DNA of 64,000 nucleotides from JBHHZI01 sp046757965 (GTDB taxonomy: Bacteria; Acidobacteriota; Polarisedimenticolia; SMYD01). A program made the position numbers and the translations under genes. The stretch lies in the NCBI GenBank assembly GCA_046757965.1, contig JBHHZI010000003.1, forward strand, positions 1 to 64,000, in the 5' to 3' direction. This document shows positions 19,886 to 28,511 of the stretch, piece by piece (within the stretch, counting starts at the first letter, position 1; every line of letters starts with the position of its first letter). Below the pieces are notes generated by a model. That model saw only the letters and a program-made list of their open reading frames with translations, did no database searches and had not been told where the DNA came from.

Positions 19886-21178
19886 TCAGGAGCGGCTCCG
19901 GCTGCTCACGCCTGTGCCCACCAGGCGTTCAAGGGCGTGGGGCTGCTTGGGAATGGCGGCCGTGAGGACCGTCCGCCCGCCGGCGGTGACCTGGACATCG
20001 TCCTCGATCCGCACGCCGATCCCCCGGTACCGCGCAGGAATGTCTCGATCGTCCGGCGGAAAGTAAAGACCCGGTTCGATGGTGAGCACCATACCCGGAC
20101 GCAGGCGGACATCCTTTCCGGAAGGCCCCACATCGTGGACATCGATACCCAGCCAGTGGCTGGTCCGGTGGAGCGAGTACCTGCGGTGACGACCGGATTC
20201 GAAGATCTCGGTGGCCGAACCTTGCATCAGACCCAGTCTCACCAGACCGGCGGCCAGCACGCGGCTGGCGACCTGATGAGGGTCCACGAAGCGCCGCCCC
20301 GGACGCACCGTGGCGATCGCCTCCTCCTGAGCGGCGAGAACCAGGTCATAGATATCCCGCTGTGCCGGGGTGAAGCGTCCGTTGACGGCCACCGTGCGCG
20401 TCACGTCCGCACTGTAGTAGTCGAACTCACACCCCGCGTCGATGAGCACGAGATCCCCGGACCGCATCCGCCGGCGATTGCGATCCGAGTGCAGGATGCA
20501 CGCGTTGGGACCGGAGGCCACGATCGACGGGTACGCCGGGCCGGACGCTCCCTGGCGCAGGAACTCACCTTCCAGGACCGCCTCGATCTCGTACTCGAAA
20601 CGCCCCGGGGCCACGACGCCCATGGCCAGGCGGTGAGCGTCGCACGTGATCCTCGCCGCGCGGCGAAGCGTGCGGAGCTCGCCGTCACCCTTGGTCAGGC
20701 GCATGGAGTGAATCAGCGAAGACAGCTCCGTCACCTCGAGACCGCGGCGACGCGAGCGGACGCGGCGCACCGACCGGCGCACGATCCGGTCGATCCGCCG
20801 GTGTCCGCCACCCGAGTAGTGCAGCGTCCTCGCGCCTGCCAGCAATTCCTCCAGCGTTGCGCCCAGCTCCTCGAGGGGGCGGCTCACGTCCGCACCGTAG
20901 ATCTCGCGCGCCTCGTCCAGACCGGCCCGGGGTCCTTCCCACACCTCCCGGTCCGGGTCACGTGGACGGATGAACAGCCAGAATCGTCCGCGCCGCTCGC
21001 CGGGGGCGAGGACCGCGACCACCTCCGGTTCCGCCAGCCCCGTCAGGTAGAAGAAGTCGCTGTCCTGGCGAAACGGATAGCTGATGTCCCGCGAGTACGA
21101 GGCGACCGGTGCCGCGGTCAGGACGGCGACGCCGCCGGCCAGGCGACGCAGGAGTCGGCGCCGGCGCCGGGCGAACAT
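19886..21178 (-). CDS. pepP: Xaa-Pro aminopeptidase
   Basis: A 430-residue M24B metallopeptidase that removes N-terminal residues preceding proline. The N-terminal creatinase-like domain begins MFARRRRRLLRRL and includes YPFRQDSDFFYLTGL. Two-metal ligands are visible in DAGCEFDYYSADVTRT, SHWLGIDVHDVG, LTIEPGLYF and GVRIEDDV. I start it at ATG 21178; an upstream open frame to 21241 overlaps the preceding gene and is not homologous. It is the third gene of mutY-hydrolase-pepP, 23 nt after the hydrolase stop. Confidence 0.92.
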   Translation of the reverse strand: MFARRRRRLLRRLAGGVAVLTAAPVASYSRDISYPFRQDSDFFYLTGLAEPEVVAVLAPGERRGRFWLFIRPRDPDREVWEGPRAGLDEAREIYGADVSRPLEELGATLEELLAGARTLHYSGGGHRRIDRIVRRSVRRVRSRRRGLEVTELSSLIHSMRLTKGDGELRTLRRAARITCDAHRLAMGVVAPGRFEYEIEAVLEGEFLRQGASGPAYPSIVASGPNACILHSDRNRRRMRSGDLVLIDAGCEFDYYSADVTRTVAVNGRFTPAQRDIYDLVLAAQEEAIATVRPGRRFVDPHQVASRVLAAGLVRLGLMQGSATEIFESGRHRRYSLHRTSHWLGIDVHDVGPSGKDVRLRPGMVLTIEPGLYFPPDDRDIPARYRGIGVRIEDDVQVTAGGRTVLTAAIPKQPHALERLVGTGVSSRSRS

Positions 21179-21201
21179 CACGCCACCGGCCACCGGACGG
21201 T

Positions 21202-21867
21202 TCACGACACGGGTCCGGGCAGCGAGACGATACCGGCGCAAAACTCCGTCACGATCTCCCGGACGGTGTCGACCTTGCCGGTGAAGAAATGATCGACACC
21301 CGGAATGACCCGGAACTGCACCGCCGGTCCCAGCCCGGCGACGAGGGCGTGCACATCGCTCACCGGTCCGTACAGATCGTTCTCACCCTGGAGAACGAGC
21401 AACGGGCGCGTCTCCGATCTCAGGAAGTCGAACGAATCATGCGCCAGGGGCAACCCCATGGCGATCAGGCCGGCAACCTCCGGCCGACTCCGGGCGGTTC
21501 TCAGCCCGACCATCGCCCCGAACGAGAACCCGGCCGCAACCACCGGTACGGGGCCGAAACGATCCTCCAGCAGGTCCAGCGCCGCACCGACATCCTGACA
21601 CTCTCCGCGACCGGCGTCATGAACACCCTCGGAGCGCCCCACGCCGCGAAAATTGAAGCGGAGCGCGGCCATCCGCGCCGCCACCAGTCCCTTCGCGGCC
21701 TGGTAGACGACCTTGTTGTGCATCGTGCCGCCGTGGAGCGGATGCGGATGGCAGACCACTCCGGCGCCGGCCGGCTCACCCACGGGCGGCTCGAGAAGTG
21801 CCTCGAGGCGGCCTGCCGGACCTGCGAGATCGATCCGTCGTGATGACGGCGCGAGATCGGGTTCCAT
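21202..21867 (-). CDS. Alpha/beta hydrolase (COG2945 type)
   Basis: A 221-residue alpha/beta-fold hydrolase. CHPHPLHGGTMHNKVV near residue 40 is the oxyanion-hole signature of the COG2945 group. The nucleophile elbow is AAGFSFGAMVG; an acidic residue follows in LQGENDLYGP, and the final His is in GVDHFF. Substrate unknown (ester or peptide). ATG 21867 has AAGGA five bases upstream; the longer frame upstream lies in the mutY 3' end. It sits between mutY and pepP on the same strand. Confidence 0.82.
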   Translation of the reverse strand: MEPDLAPSSRRIDLAGPAGRLEALLEPPVGEPAGAGVVCHPHPLHGGTMHNKVVYQAAKGLVAARMAALRFNFRGVGRSEGVHDAGRGECQDVGAALDLLEDRFGPVPVVAAGFSFGAMVGLRTARSRPEVAGLIAMGLPLAHDSFDFLRSETRPLLVLQGENDLYGPVSDVHALVAGLGPAVQFRVIPGVDHFFTGKVDTVREIVTEFCAGIVSLPGPVS

Positions 21868-21896
21868 CTTCTTCCTTGCAGGCACGCACGCTCCCA

Positions 21897-23084
21897 TCAT
21901 CGTCGAGTCGACGGTCGGGATTGTAGTCTCGAGAGCCGTTGCCGGCCGGTGCCGCACAGATCGAGTCTGTCGACGGCGGCAAGCGACTTGCGACACGCCG
22001 TGCTGAGGGGGAGCGCCGGGGTGGTGTCCGGGCGCAGGATGCGATGCGTCCGGGGCAGCAGGAGCGCGGTGCTCCGCTCCCGGGGCCGGAGCGGGTGGGA
22101 ATGCCTCGCGCCGGGGTCGACCATCCCGCCCCGGATGTCGAGCACGATGCGCTTTCGCATCACCGTGTGCCTGACGGACGCCAGGATGCCGCTGACGCTG
22201 ACGCTCAACCCCGTCTGAGCGGCCACAACCCGCTCGATGCCACCGACATCCAGCGGACCCGACGGTTCCTCCAACCCGGACACACCGGGCAGCTCCCACA
22301 TGCCGGCCAGGGGCACACCCTCGGGTCGCTGCACCAGAACAACCCCACCTTTCCTCCGGATCAGCACACCACACGCCGAGACCTGGCGGAGGCGTGGTCG
22401 CTTCACGATCGCCGGATACTTCTCCGGGGCGCCTTCACTCCGCGCCGCGCAATGGCGCCGAACCGGGCATCGCGAGCAGGCCGGTCGGCGCGGCGTGCAC
22501 ACGGTGGCGCCCAGATCCATCAACGCCTGGTTCAGATCCCCGGGCCGCCGCCCGCGGAGAAGTTCACGAAGTGTGTCGTCGAATCGACGGCGCTCGGCGC
22601 TTCCCTGTCCCGGCGTCGCCGCCAGGCGGCACAGCACTCTGGCCACGTTGCCGTCAAGGGCCGGCTCCGGGCAGGAGAAGGCGATGGAGGCCACGGCCCC
22701 GGCGGTGTACGGGCCGACACCCGGCAAGGCCCGCAGCTGATCGGGCCGCTGCGGTACCTCACCGCCGTAGGTCGCGACGATCTCGCGACAGGTGCGGACG
22801 AGATTGCGCGCCCGGGAATAGTAACCCAGACCGGACCACGCGGCGAGGACATCTTCCTCGCGGGCCGCCGCCAGCGATGCCGCATCGGGGAAGCGGGTGA
22901 TGAAATCCTGATAGTAGGGAATGGCGGTGGAGACTGTCGTCTGCTGGAGCATCACCTCCGAGACAAGGATGCGATAGGGGTCGGAGGTCCGGCGCCACGG
23001 GAGGTCCCGGTGCCCCCGGTCGTAGAAGCGAAGGAGACTTCGCCTCACCGCCCGAGCCGTCTCTCGCCCCGGCGGCAGCCTCAT
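21897..23084 (-). CDS. mutY: A/G-specific adenine glycosylase
   Basis: A 395-residue base-excision enzyme that removes adenine mispaired with 8-oxoguanine. Seen: RDLPWRR near the start, catalytic Glu in SEVMLQQTTV, HhH motif LPGVGPYTAGAVASIAF, catalytic Asp in ALDGNVARVL and the [4Fe-4S] loop (C-x6-C-x2-C-x5-C). The C-terminal NUDIX-like 8-oxoG recognition domain includes VVLVQRPEGVPLAGMWELPG. The tail ALPLSTACRKSL matches the usual MutY ending, so the frame is intact. The start at 23084 is set by homology. A strong terminator lies about 100 nt upstream on the same strand, so expression may involve attenuation or a promoter in that 100 nt. Confidence 0.93.
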   Translation of the reverse strand: MRLPPGRETARAVRRSLLRFYDRGHRDLPWRRTSDPYRILVSEVMLQQTTVSTAIPYYQDFITRFPDAASLAAAREEDVLAAWSGLGYYSRARNLVRTCREIVATYGGEVPQRPDQLRALPGVGPYTAGAVASIAFSCPEPALDGNVARVLCRLAATPGQGSAERRRFDDTLRELLRGRRPGDLNQALMDLGATVCTPRRPACSRCPVRRHCAARSEGAPEKYPAIVKRPRLRQVSACGVLIRRKGGVVLVQRPEGVPLAGMWELPGVSGLEEPSGPLDVGGIERVVAAQTGLSVSVSGILASVRHTVMRKRIVLDIRGGMVDPGARHSHPLRPRERSTALLLPRTHRILRPDTTPALPLSTACRKSLAAVDRLDLCGTGRQRLSRLQSRPSTRR

Positions 23085-23185
23085 GCCCGGATCGCCGCAT
23101 CCTGCGCCCGGCACCCTGTCGCGGGACTGTCCACCGGGCCATCCTACCAGCCAGGCAGGACCGGTCGCCGGCGCTCGGCGCGCAC

Positions 23186-23218
23186 AAAAAAGGGGAGGCC
23201 ACCCCACGACGCCTCCCC
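23186..23218 (-). terminator. Rho-independent terminator upstream of mutY
   Basis: On the minus strand GGGGAGGC (23218-23211) pairs perfectly with GCCTCCCC (23199-23192) across an 11-nt loop and is followed at once by six T (23191-23186). The form is textbook. The only sequence it can end is a minus-strand transcript beginning between here and gltA, since no protein gene on that strand lies upstream. Confidence 0.85.
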
Positions 23219-23393
23219 CATGGAGCCCGGACCACCCGGTCCGCTCCATGTCCGTCCCCGCCATCGGGCGAGGCGTGCCGACCCGGAGCAAGACAGGTGC
23301 CCGCCAGAGCCAGACCCTGAAGTTCACGGCCAACATGCTGTTTTCAAAGAAGTTAGCGCGAACAGAGGAGATGCGGGGCGGAAGTGCGAGTTT
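23186..23393 (-). ncRNA. Putative structured RNA or attenuator leader
   Basis: The 503-bp gap 23085-23587 between mutY and gltA has no convincing protein gene. On its minus strand three hairpins stand in series. The first is CCTCGCC/GGCGGGG with loop CGAT (23273-23256). The second is a 13-bp CATGGAGC..GGACC stem with a two-base bulge (23250-23219). The third is the terminator (23218-23186). The 5' end is guessed from TACAAT in the AT-rich patch near 23400. I could not match it to SRP, tmRNA or RNase P RNA. It could equally be a mutY leader that terminates conditionally. Confidence 0.4.
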
Positions 23394-23399
23394 CCCGAT

Positions 23400-23416
23400 T
23401 GTAAGTAATTCTTACA
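23400..23416. promoter_or_regulatory. Dyad operator candidate upstream of gltA
   Basis: TGTAAG (23400-23405), five-base AT spacer, CTTACA (23411-23416): a perfect six-base inverted repeat in the only AT-rich patch of the mutY-gltA gap. It is 172 bp before gltA and also overlaps the presumed start of the minus-strand RNA, so one regulator could serve both. Confidence 0.4.
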
Positions 23417-23587
23417 TGGTGGTGCGATCCGGCGGACCCGGCCGGAACCGATCCGGAGCCCCTCCGGTCCTGTTCCGATCACCTCCGGCGGCAAGAATCC
23501 GCCCAGCGCCATGGGTATATCCTTGGACCGTTCTTGACGTGGCCACCACACCGACCCCCCACCTGACGCCCAATCACGGAGCGGACC

Positions 23588-24913
23588 ATGACCGGGAAAA
23601 ACTCTCTCACGATCACCGACAACCGCACTGGCAAGCAGTTCGAGATTCCGATCATCCACGACACCATCCGCGCCATGGACCTGCGCCAGATCAAGGTGTC
23701 CGAGAACGACTTCGGGATGCTGAGCTACGATCCGGCATTCACCAACACCGCAAGTTGCACGAGCCGGATCACGTTCATCGACGGGGATCGGGGGATCCTC
23801 GAGTACCGTGGCTACCCCATCGATCAGCTCGCCGAGCAGAGCAGCTACCTCGAGACCGCTCTCCTGCTCATCGATGGAGAGCTACCGGATGAGGCCTCCC
23901 TGAGCCGGTGGACCCACGAGATCACCCACCACACGCTCCTCCACGAGAACATCAAGAAGTTCATCGACGGCTTTCGTCACGACGCCCATCCCATGGGCAC
24001 TCTGATCTCCGCGACCGCCGCGCTCTCCACGTTCTATCCCGACGCGAAGAACATCTTCGACGCTGATTCCCGCCGGTTGCAGATCTACCGGCTGATCGGG
24101 AAGATGACGACTCTGGCCGCCTTCGCCTACCGGCACAGTCGTGGGCTGCGCTATGTGTATCCCGACAATGATCTCAGTTACGCCGGCAATTTTCTCGCCA
24201 TGCTCTTCCGGATGACCGACAAGCCCTACGTCGCCGACCCGGTTCTCGAACGGGCTCTCGACGTGCTCTTCATCCTGCATGCCGACCACGAGCAGAACTG
24301 CTCCGCCAGCGCCATGCGTGGGGTTGGTTCCAGCCATCCCGACCCGTACGTGGCCACGGCAGCAGCGTGCGCGGCACTGTACGGTCCGCTGCACGGCGGG
24401 GCCAATGAGGCGGTGCTGCGGATGCTTCACGAGATCGGCGATGTCGGCCGCATCCCCGGGTTCATCAAGCGGGCCAAGATCGGCGAGACCCGGCTGATGG
24501 GCTTCGGACACCGCGTGTACAAGAACTACGACCCGAGGGCACGCATCATCAAGAACATCGCCGATCAGGTCTTCGAGGTCACCGGCCGCAATCCGCTGCT
24601 GGACATCGCGCTGGAACTGGAACGCATCGCCCTGCAGGACGACTACTTCGTGACCAGGAGGCTCTACCCGAATGTCGATTTCTATTCGGGACTCATCTAC
24701 CAGGCGATGGGATTTCCGGTGGACATGTTCCCTGTACTGTTCGCCATCCCCCGGACGGCGGGCTGGCTGGCCCAGTGGCAGGAGATGCTGCAGGACCCCG
24801 AACAGAAGATCGCCCGCCCGCGCCAGGTCTTCATCGGCGCGCCACGGCGGGATTTCGTGCCGCTGGCGCGGCGCATTGGCATCGAAACCCCGCGGGAGGC
24901 AGACGCGTCATGA
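23588..24913 (+). CDS. gltA: Citrate synthase
   Basis: A 441-residue TCA-cycle enzyme condensing acetyl-CoA and oxaloacetate. Catalytic residues are visible: His in GPLHGGANEAVL, His in GFGHRVYKNYDPRA and Asp in NVDFYSGLIYQAMG. RGYPIDQLAEQSSYLE is typical of the hexameric type II form. The ATG has CGGAG eight bases before it. The enoyl-CoA hydratase gene overlaps its stop (ATGA). Together with acnA at 37.6-40.2 kb this gives two entry steps of the cycle in the window. Confidence 0.96.
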   Translation: MTGKNSLTITDNRTGKQFEIPIIHDTIRAMDLRQIKVSENDFGMLSYDPAFTNTASCTSRITFIDGDRGILEYRGYPIDQLAEQSSYLETALLLIDGELPDEASLSRWTHEITHHTLLHENIKKFIDGFRHDAHPMGTLISATAALSTFYPDAKNIFDADSRRLQIYRLIGKMTTLAAFAYRHSRGLRYVYPDNDLSYAGNFLAMLFRMTDKPYVADPVLERALDVLFILHADHEQNCSASAMRGVGSSHPDPYVATAAACAALYGPLHGGANEAVLRMLHEIGDVGRIPGFIKRAKIGETRLMGFGHRVYKNYDPRARIIKNIADQVFEVTGRNPLLDIALELERIALQDDYFVTRRLYPNVDFYSGLIYQAMGFPVDMFPVLFAIPRTAGWLAQWQEMLQDPEQKIARPRQVFIGAPRRDFVPLARRIGIETPREADAS

Positions 24914-25701
24914 GCGAGCAGAGACTGGTCAACTACCGGGTTGTCGACGGCGTGGCTCACATCCGGCTCGACGACCCCCCGGCGAATGCCTACACCCACG
25001 AGATGATGTTGCAACTCGATGCCGCGATCCTGCGGGCCCGGTTCGACGAAGACGTTCACGTCATCGTGCTGACCGGCGAGGGCGAGAAGATGTTCTGTGC
25101 CGGCGCCAACATCGAGACACTCCGGCAGATGCGTCCGGCATACAAGGACAGCTTCTGTCTCCACGCGAACGAGACTCTGAACCGTCTCGAGCAGACCCCG
25201 AAGCTGGTGATCGCGGCGCTCAACGGCCATACCGTCGGCGGCGGGCTCGAGGTCGCCCTGGCCGCCGACCTGCGCGTGGCGCGCCGGGGTGGAGGAAAGA
25301 TCGGTCTGCCTGAGGTGACGCTCGGTGTGCTCCCGGGGACCGGGGGCACCCAGCGCCTGGTTCGCCTGGTTGGCAAGGCACGTGCCATGGAGATGATGGT
25401 GTCCGGGAAGCTCGTCGACTTCGACACGGCGGTGAAATGGGGCCTCATTCACGAGGTGCTCGATGGAGAAGATTTTCCGGGCGCGGTGAGCGAGTATGCT
25501 TCCCGGTTCGTCCCTCCGCGAGCGGCACCCCTGGCAGTGGGACTGATCAAGAGAGCCGTGCAGACCGGGGCCGAGATGGGATTCGCCGAGAGTCTGGCCC
25601 TGGAACGGGAACTCCAGTCCCGCCTGTTCTGCACGGCCGACGCGGTGGAGGGACTCGATGCGAATCGTGCCCGGCGTCCACCGCGGTTCACAGGTCGCTG
25701 A
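24910..25701 (+). CDS. Enoyl-CoA hydratase
   Basis: A 263-residue crotonase-superfamily enzyme hydrating trans-2-enoyl-CoA. The oxyanion-hole segments FCAGANIETL and GHTVGGGLEVALAADLR are present. Both catalytic glutamates of the hydratase group are kept (GLPEVTLGVLPGTGGTQRL and GKARAMEMMVSG). The ATG overlaps the gltA stop as ATGA, so it is translated with citrate synthase. It pairs functionally with the 3-hydroxyacyl-CoA dehydrogenase at 17.3 kb, as the next beta-oxidation step. Confidence 0.9.
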   Translation: MSEQRLVNYRVVDGVAHIRLDDPPANAYTHEMMLQLDAAILRARFDEDVHVIVLTGEGEKMFCAGANIETLRQMRPAYKDSFCLHANETLNRLEQTPKLVIAALNGHTVGGGLEVALAADLRVARRGGGKIGLPEVTLGVLPGTGGTQRLVRLVGKARAMEMMVSGKLVDFDTAVKWGLIHEVLDGEDFPGAVSEYASRFVPPRAAPLAVGLIKRAVQTGAEMGFAESLALERELQSRLFCTADAVEGLDANRARRPPRFTGR

Positions 25702-25839
25702 CCCCGGAACCGACCTGCGTTTCCGGCCGCCTCGGCTGGCGTCCTGTGAATCATCCGGGCTAGACTGATGCGGTTCCATGCAGGCTGAGAGTCGGACCGC
25801 CGCGTAGTCAACGATTTGCCGTTCGTTCGAGGAGAAGAG

Positions 25840-26331
25840 ATGAAGGTGACCGAAACGTTTCGCTCTGCCACGTCGAGACTGATCCTGGCCGGTACCGCGG
25901 CCCTGCTGCTGGTCGGCCTGCCGCAGGTCGCGAGGTCTGCGTTCCCACCCGAGAAGCTCGAGAATCTCCAGATCTTCCCGGAGAACACGCCGCCGCGGCA
26001 GCTGATCGAAACGATGAAGGGTTTCTCGAAGGCGCTCGGTGTTCGCTGCTGGCACTGTCATGTCGGGCAGGAGGGACAGGACCTCGCGCAGTTCGACTTC
26101 GTCAGCGACAAGAAGGCCACCAAGCAGGTCGCACGGGAAATGATGAAGATGACCATGTCGATCCGCAAGAACTCCTTGCCCGAGGTGGCCCGCATCATGC
26201 GAGAGGTCGGTGGCGAGGCTGATGCCAGCCCGCAGGTCAACTGCTTCACGTGTCATCGGGGACAGGCCCACCCCGGCGCTCCAGAAGGCCCCCAGCACAG
26301 GCAAGAGGGCGCGGGCCACAGCGGCAAGTGA
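25840..26331 (+). CDS. Periplasmic di-haem cytochrome c
   Basis: A 163-residue exported protein: signal peptide (hydrophobic core LILAGTAALLLVGLP, cleavage near ARSA-F), then two haem c sites, CWHCH and CFTCH. The text between them (FDFVSDKKATKQVAREMMKM) matches a two-haem domain related to the reaction-centre cytochrome c subunit that is abundant in Acidobacteriota and not linked to photosynthesis there. It probably carries electrons in the periplasm. ATG 25840 has a GAGGAG site just upstream; an earlier ATG at 25816 would spoil the signal peptide. Confidence 0.87.
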   Translation: MKVTETFRSATSRLILAGTAALLLVGLPQVARSAFPPEKLENLQIFPENTPPRQLIETMKGFSKALGVRCWHCHVGQEGQDLAQFDFVSDKKATKQVAREMMKMTMSIRKNSLPEVARIMREVGGEADASPQVNCFTCHRGQAHPGAPEGPQHRQEGAGHSGK

Positions 26332-26393
26332 CCTCCGGTTCCCTCCAGTGCCCCCGCCGCGCGCCGGGCCCGGCGGCGAGAACCTTGCTTCTC

Positions 26394-27176
26394 ATGATCA
26401 CAGGAGCGAGTCTTGTCGTCGCGGGCCCGGCGGCGGCGGGAACGCCAAACGCATCGAGGAGGGCCATCCGCGAGTTTCACGCCCGGTTGCCAGCCGGCGC
26501 ACACGTCGCGGGAGAGGGTGGCGTGCCCAGGCCGCTCGCCTCCGTGTCACCTCCGCCTCGTTATCCCCTTGCGGCGATGCGCGACGAGATCGAGGGCCTG
26601 GTCACCCTGATGGTCCGCATCGATATCGGCGGTCGCGTGAGTGCAGTCGAGACGCTCGAGACGGCGCCGGAAGGCCAGGGGTTCAGCCAGGCCGCCGTCG
26701 CAGCGGTCTCCGGCTGGCGATACTCTCCGGCTCTGCTCGATGGCCATCCCGTCGCCGCGTACACGCTCGTCACGGTCTCGTTCGAGCCGGAGCGGGAGCG
26801 GGAGGATCGTCTCTGGGCCGAGCGCCGGGCCGGCCTGGAGTCCTACGCCAGGTCCTCCCTCTACCCCGAGGCTCCGAACGTGGCCGGCGAGGATGGCGTC
26901 AGCCTGCCCGAGGTTCTCAAGAAGCGTTCACCGGTCAACCAGTCCTATCCCCGCGCCGCGCGCCTTCGCCAGATCCGTTCCCGTGCGGTCGTTCTGGTGG
27001 AGGTCAAATCGGACGGGACGGTCGGTGAGATCTTGCTCGCCAATGCCGAGAAATCCGGTTTCGGTTTCGAGAAGGCCGCCGGCGAAGCGGTCGGTCAGTG
27101 GCTGTTCGCGCCGGCGATGAAGAACGGCGTGGCGGTCGACGCCTGGCACTGGGTCGAGATCGAGTTCACCCCGTAG
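26394..27176 (+). CDS. Secreted protein with two TonB C-terminal-like domains
   Basis: A 260-residue protein with a short hydrophobic leader and two copies of the TonB_C fold. The first includes YPLAAMRDEIEGLVTL and ends near residue 135; the second has YPRAARLRQIRSRAVVLVEV and runs to the end. There is no clear anchoring helix or proline-rich linker, so it is not a standard energy transducer for ExbB/ExbD. The start is uncertain: ATG 26394 is used, but TTG 26385 has a better-placed GGCGAG. It follows the cytochrome gene by about 60 nt and is likely cotranscribed. Confidence 0.65.
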   Translation: MITGASLVVAGPAAAGTPNASRRAIREFHARLPAGAHVAGEGGVPRPLASVSPPPRYPLAAMRDEIEGLVTLMVRIDIGGRVSAVETLETAPEGQGFSQAAVAAVSGWRYSPALLDGHPVAAYTLVTVSFEPEREREDRLWAERRAGLESYARSSLYPEAPNVAGEDGVSLPEVLKKRSPVNQSYPRAARLRQIRSRAVVLVEVKSDGTVGEILLANAEKSGFGFEKAAGEAVGQWLFAPAMKNGVAVDAWHWVEIEFTP

Positions 27177-27225
27177 AGACCGTGCGGATCTGCCCACCGG
27201 GGCACGCGAATCGAGACGCCGGCGC

Positions 27226-28257
27226 CTACTTCATGCGCCGCGCATGCCGGTAGAGGAAGCTCTCGAATCGATCCAGATCACCGGACACCGTGCGCCGGAA
27301 CGTGGCGACGCCTCCCTCGCCCTGGCGCTCCCGGGCGAGGAATGCGGCCGGTCGAGGTCGCAGCTCCCCATCGCCTCCATGCAGCAGGAAGTGCACCAGG
27401 ATCCAGGCCTCGATCTCCGCCTGGCGGCGAGTCTCCACGTCGTCGAACCGGTGATCCGCCGGCAGATCGAGCAACTCATCGACCGGCACCTGTCGTTTCT
27501 TCCGGTAGGCCGTCACGGCCGATTTCACGGCCCGACGCGGCTCCTCTGCCCAGGTCATCCCGGAGCTGAGACGGCCTGCGCCGGTGACGTCCCGGATGTA
27601 TCCCTCGCTATCCCGGAGGTCACCCGCCACGAATCGACCGCTCCGATCGACACGTGTCTGCATGAAGTACCCGGCCAGCCCCTCCCTCAGCCACCACGAC
27701 CCCGCCACGCCCGGCTCGTAGAGCAGGATCTGGTGTCCGGCGTGGGCCACGGCGAAGAACAGCACGGCGCGATCACTCGGCCCCAGTATGGCGGATCCGT
27801 CGAACGCGACCATCGGTGGAGACCGGCGCCACAGCACACCCCTTCTTTCCCCGTCCGGCGGACCGGGCGATGCGCGACGAAACGCCACGAACTCGGCAGG
27901 CGTCGCGCAGCGAACCACGGTCACTCTCTGGTCCACCACCCGGGTCGGCACCAGACTGGCGATGGTCTTCTCGTAGAATCGCCAGAATCTCTCCAGTTCC
28001 GCGATCCATGTCTCCCCTGCCCGTCCCCCGTGCTCCGGCATGTAGAACCGGTAATGCTCGGTGGTGAGGACCTCGGCTCGCCGGGCCGTGGCGGCCTCCA
28101 CCGCGGGCAGGATCCAGGCGGCCGCGCCGTCTGACCCACGCGAATCGCCCGCCTCGGTGTCCGTCGCGACCGCCACGGGACGGTCGACAGACCGGGCCGA
28201 TGGCGCGCCGGTCAGTGCCGGGACCAGTCCAGTACAGATGAGACCGAGGAGAAACAT
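27226..28257 (-). CDS. DUF1570-like gluzincin fold protein lacking the catalytic Glu
   Basis: A 343-residue exported protein; the hydrophobic start MFLLGLICTGLVPALTG looks like a signal peptide. The region AVAHAGHQILLYEP ... WLREGLAGYF has the layout of the DUF1570/gluzincin metallopeptidase core, where VAHEAGHQ is expected. Here the Glu codon between the two residues after the first His is simply absent, leaving HAGH. The zinc-site Glu in WLREG remains. It is therefore probably a non-catalytic relative, or the base calls are wrong. An open frame extends to 28443, but ATG 28257 gives the proper secretion signal. Confidence 0.6.
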   Translation of the reverse strand: MFLLGLICTGLVPALTGAPSARSVDRPVAVATDTEAGDSRGSDGAAAWILPAVEAATARRAEVLTTEHYRFYMPEHGGRAGETWIAELERFWRFYEKTIASLVPTRVVDQRVTVVRCATPAEFVAFRRASPGPPDGERRGVLWRRSPPMVAFDGSAILGPSDRAVLFFAVAHAGHQILLYEPGVAGSWWLREGLAGYFMQTRVDRSGRFVAGDLRDSEGYIRDVTGAGRLSSGMTWAEEPRRAVKSAVTAYRKKRQVPVDELLDLPADHRFDDVETRRQAEIEAWILVHFLLHGGDGELRPRPAAFLARERQGEGGVATFRRTVSGDLDRFESFLYRHARRMK

Positions 28258-28511
28258 GACGGACGAGTCTACCCCGGATGTCAACCGATTTCTCCTCTCC
28301 CGCGACCGGTTCTGCTGCGTCCTGCGCGCCCCGGATCTCCTGGCAGGGCGGACAACCCGGCCCCGGCGCCGGCGCACTCCTTGCGTCCGGCGGCCGGTCA
28401 CCGTATACGTAGGCATCCTTCCGGGCGTGCCGGGGCTGGCCATGTCCGGACTCTCCGCCGACAGTTGATGACCCGTATGACGGGACCCATGCCGGGGCCA
28501 GGGGGAATTCC

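Noticed and set aside
21897..22180. Possible frameshift in the mutY C terminus
   Set aside because: The Arg/Pro-rich stretch looked odd, but the in-frame ending ALPLSTACRKSL fits MutY, so the gene is intact.
23219..23250. RNase P RNA fragment suggested by TCCGGGCTCC
   Set aside because: That motif belongs near the 5' end of RNase P RNA; here it sits next to the terminator and the remaining conserved regions are missing.
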